Part shown: in pieces, positions 5,161-7,117 of the stretch
Layout of the letters: each line of letters starts with the position of its first letter
Numbering within the stretch: the first letter of the stretch is position 1
DNA from: an uncultured Agathobaculum sp.
Lineage (GTDB): Bacteria; Bacillota; Clostridia; Oscillospirales; Butyricicoccaceae
DNA: 7,117 nt
Reading direction: 5' to 3'
NCBI GenBank assembly: GCA_944380945.1
Contig: CALWJG010000080.1
Span: 1 to 7,117 of the forward strand
Program-made: the position numbers and the translations under genes
Notes under the pieces: model-generated
The model's input: the letters and a program-made list of their open reading frames with translations, nothing else
What the model was told of the DNA's origin: nothing
The model's database searches: none

Positions 5161-7117
5161 GCGAAAGCAAATTCCGCGTGGTGGGACAGCCGGTGCGCAA
5201 AAAGGACGCCATGCAGCTGCTGCTGGGCAAGCCGGCCTATACGGACGACGTGACCCCGCACGACTGTCTGGTGGTCAAGGTGCTGCGCTCGCCGCACGCC
5301 CATGCGCTCATTGAGGAGATCAACACCGACGTCGCGATGAAGGTGCCGGGCATCGAGGCGGTCTTCACCTGGAAAGACGTGCCGCAAAAGCGGTTCACCA
5401 TGGCCGGACAGACCTATCCCGAGCCCTCGCCCTGTGACCGGCTGCTGCTCGACCGGCGCGTGCGCTTTGTGGGCGACGCGGTCGCGGTCGTTGCGGGCGA
5501 AAGCGAAAAAGCGGTCGACAAGGCGCTGCGGCTCATCAAGGTGAAGTATCAGGTGCTCGAGCCGGTGCTCGACTTCCGAGCGGCCAAGGACGGCAGCATT
5601 CTCGTGCATCCGGAGGACAACTGGTATGCGCCCTGCCCGGTCGGGGCGGACAACCAGCGCAACCTGTGCGCAAGCGACACCTGCGGCGACGGGGACGTGG
5701 ATGCGGTGCTTCAGGACTGCGACGAGGTCGTCGACCACGTCTACCACACCAAGGCCTGCCAGCAGGCCATGATGGAGACCTTCCGCACCTATACCGAGAT
5801 CGACCCCTACGGCCGGCTGCGCATCGTCTCCTCCACGCAGATCGTGTTCCATGTGCGCCGCATCATCGCCAACGCGCTGGACATCCCGAAAAGCAGGATC
5901 CATGTCGTCAAGCCGCGCATCGGCGGCGGCTTCGGCGCCAAGCAGACGGTCGTGGCCGAGGTCTATCCCGCGCTCGTGACGTGGAAGACCGGCAAGCCCG
6001 CCAAGATGATCTACACCCGCGAGGAATGCCAGACCGCGGGCTCGCCGCGGCATGAGATGGAGGTCCATGTGCGCGTGGGCGCGAACCGGGACGGCGTGAT
6101 CCGCGCGATCGACGTATACACCCTGTCCAACACCGGCGCTTACGGCGAGCACGGGCCGACCACGGTCGGCCTGTCCGGACACAAATCCATCCCGCTGTAC
6201 ACGGGCAACCTCGAGGCGTTCCGCTTCGCATATGACGTGGTGTACACCAATATGCAGGCCGCGGGCGCCTACCGCGGCTACGGCGCGACGCAGGGCATTT
6301 TCGCGGTCGAATGTGCGGTCAGCGAGCTGGCCGACCGGCTGGGGATCGACCCGGTCGCCATCCGCGAGAAAAACATGGTCCGCGAGGGCCAGATCATGCA
6401 GGCCTATTACAACGAACCCGCCAGCGCCTGCGCGCTCGACCGCTGCATGGCGCGCTGCAAGGAGCTGTTCGGCTGGGCGGAAAAATACCCCGTGCGCGAC
6501 ATGGGCAACGGCAAGGTGCGCACTGCGGGCGTAGCCATGGCCATGCAGGGCTCGGGCATCTCGGGCGTGGACGTGGGCTCCGCGACCATCAAGCTGAGCG
6601 ATGAGGGATTCTACAACCTGATCATTGGCGCGGCGGACATGGGCACGGGCTGCGACACCATCCTCGCGCAGATGGCCGCCGAGTGCATGGACTGCGGCAT
6701 GGACGACGTGGCCGTGTTCGGCGCGGACACCGACGCCTCACCCTACGATTCGGGCTCCTATGCGTCCTCGACCACCTATGTCACCGGCAAGGCGGTCGAA
6801 AAGGCGTGCAGCCAGCTGAAGGACCAGATCTGCGCCATTGCGGCGGACATGCTGGACTGCCGGCCGGACGAGCTGGCCTTCGCCGGACGCACGGTGCGCA
6901 AGCTGGACGGCACGGGCGAGGTCTCGCTCGCCGACATCGCCACCAAATCCATGTGCGGCAACCTGACCGCGGTCGAGGCCACCGCCACCCATTCCTCGCC
7001 CACCTCGCCCCCGCCGTTCATGGTCGGCATGGCCGAGATCGAGCTCGACCGCGAGACCGGTCAGGTGGACGTTGTCAACTATGTGGCAGTCGTGGACTGC
7101 GGCACGCCGGTCAACCC
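5157..7117 (+). CDS. Molybdopterin-binding catalytic subunit of xanthine dehydrogenase-family hydroxylase (C-terminus beyond window)
   Basis: The first 653 codons of the large catalytic subunit, which holds the molybdenum cofactor and hydroxylates the substrate; relatives have about 750-780 residues. The N-terminus VGQPVRKKDAMQLLLGKPAY (9-28) opens the hammerhead domain, with LRSPHAHA following. Cofactor-contact motifs are SSTQ (ending at Gln228), GGGFGAKQ (256-263), AYRGYGATQ (371-379) and DMGTGCDT (494-501). AYRGYG rather than AYRCSF rules out a form I CO dehydrogenase. The position of bovine Glu802 (GGGFGGKE) is Gln263 here, and by eye the Arg880 position is not arginine. The catalytic glutamate near the C-terminus lies outside the window. 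The gene overlaps the 2Fe-2S gene by four bases, with AAAGGGGG seven bases before its start. It belongs to the same family as E. coli XdhA; a purine substrate is suggested by the neighbouring xpt but unproven. Confidence 0.94.
   Translation, partial: MSESKFRVVGQPVRKKDAMQLLLGKPAYTDDVTPHDCLVVKVLRSPHAHALIEEINTDVAMKVPGIEAVFTWKDVPQKRFTMAGQTYPEPSPCDRLLLDRRVRFVGDAVAVVAGESEKAVDKALRLIKVKYQVLEPVLDFRAAKDGSILVHPEDNWYAPCPVGADNQRNLCASDTCGDGDVDAVLQDCDEVVDHVYHTKACQQAMMETFRTYTEIDPYGRLRIVSSTQIVFHVRRIIANALDIPKSRIHVVKPRIGGGFGAKQTVVAEVYPALVTWKTGKPAKMIYTREECQTAGSPRHEMEVHVRVGANRDGVIRAIDVYTLSNTGAYGEHGPTTVGLSGHKSIPLYTGNLEAFRFAYDVVYTNMQAAGAYRGYGATQGIFAVECAVSELADRLGIDPVAIREKNMVREGQIMQAYYNEPASACALDRCMARCKELFGWAEKYPVRDMGNGKVRTAGVAMAMQGSGISGVDVGSATIKLSDEGFYNLIIGAADMGTGCDTILAQMAAECMDCGMDDVAVFGADTDASPYDSGSYASSTTYVTGKAVEKACSQLKDQICAIAADMLDCRPDELAFAGRTVRKLDGTGEVSLADIATKSMCGNLTAVEATATHSSPTSPPPFMVGMAEIELDRETGQVDVVNYVAVVDCGTPVN

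Noticed and set aside
5127..6182. A 351-codon minus-strand open frame
   Set aside because: It lies opposite the 2Fe-2S/molybdenum subunit genes, which show clear family motifs. Its translation is rich in Arg, His, Asp and Val with no recognisable domain, as expected from the complement of GC-rich coding sequence.
5157..7117. Aerobic carbon monoxide dehydrogenase large subunit (CoxL), suggested by the cox-like gene order
   Set aside because: The active-site loop reads AYRGYG, lacking the cysteine of the AYRCSF motif that defines form I CoxL.

Overview
The window is GC-rich (roughly 60-65 % by eye) and has the look of a high-GC anaerobic Firmicute, most likely a clostridial gut-type bacterium. 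The reasons are near-consensus TATAAT -10 boxes, strong purine-rich ribosome sites, GC-stem/T-run intrinsic terminators, a Bacillus-type xanthine phosphoribosyltransferase and clostridial-style molybdenum hydroxylase subunits. The taxonomic placement is inference; there is no rRNA or other marker.

Layout. Positions 1-929 (minus strand) hold the first 309 codons of an AGCS-family sodium:alanine/glycine symporter that runs off the left edge. Positions 930-1338 are a divergent control region. It carries a minus-strand promoter, a structured ~130-nt leader with a perfect 14-bp terminator hairpin and a competing anti-terminator hairpin in front of the AGCS gene, a long imperfect inverted repeat with a TTCG loop, and a plus-strand promoter. 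Positions 1339-2895 (plus) encode a PutP-type sodium:proline symporter, closed by a strong terminator. Positions 3094-3672 (plus) encode xanthine phosphoribosyltransferase (xpt) as its own promoter-to-terminator unit. From 3898 to the right edge (plus) is a tightly packed three-gene operon for a xanthine dehydrogenase/aldehyde oxidase-family molybdenum hydroxylase: FAD subunit (TTG start), 2Fe-2S subunit, and molybdopterin-binding subunit (truncated by the window end).

How the genes fit together. Two sodium-coupled amino-acid carriers lie back to back, followed by a purine salvage enzyme and a hydroxylase whose relatives oxidise purines. Xpt consumes xanthine to make XMP, while a xanthine dehydrogenase would interconvert hypoxanthine, xanthine and urate, so the right half is plausibly a purine-handling locus. 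The hydroxylase active site as far as visible does not keep the two residues that define purine binding in mammalian xanthine oxidoreductase, so its substrate is open.

No mobile element, CRISPR array, tRNA or rRNA was seen. The observation most worth following is the riboswitch-like leader of the AGCS gene; no wholly new system is evident.
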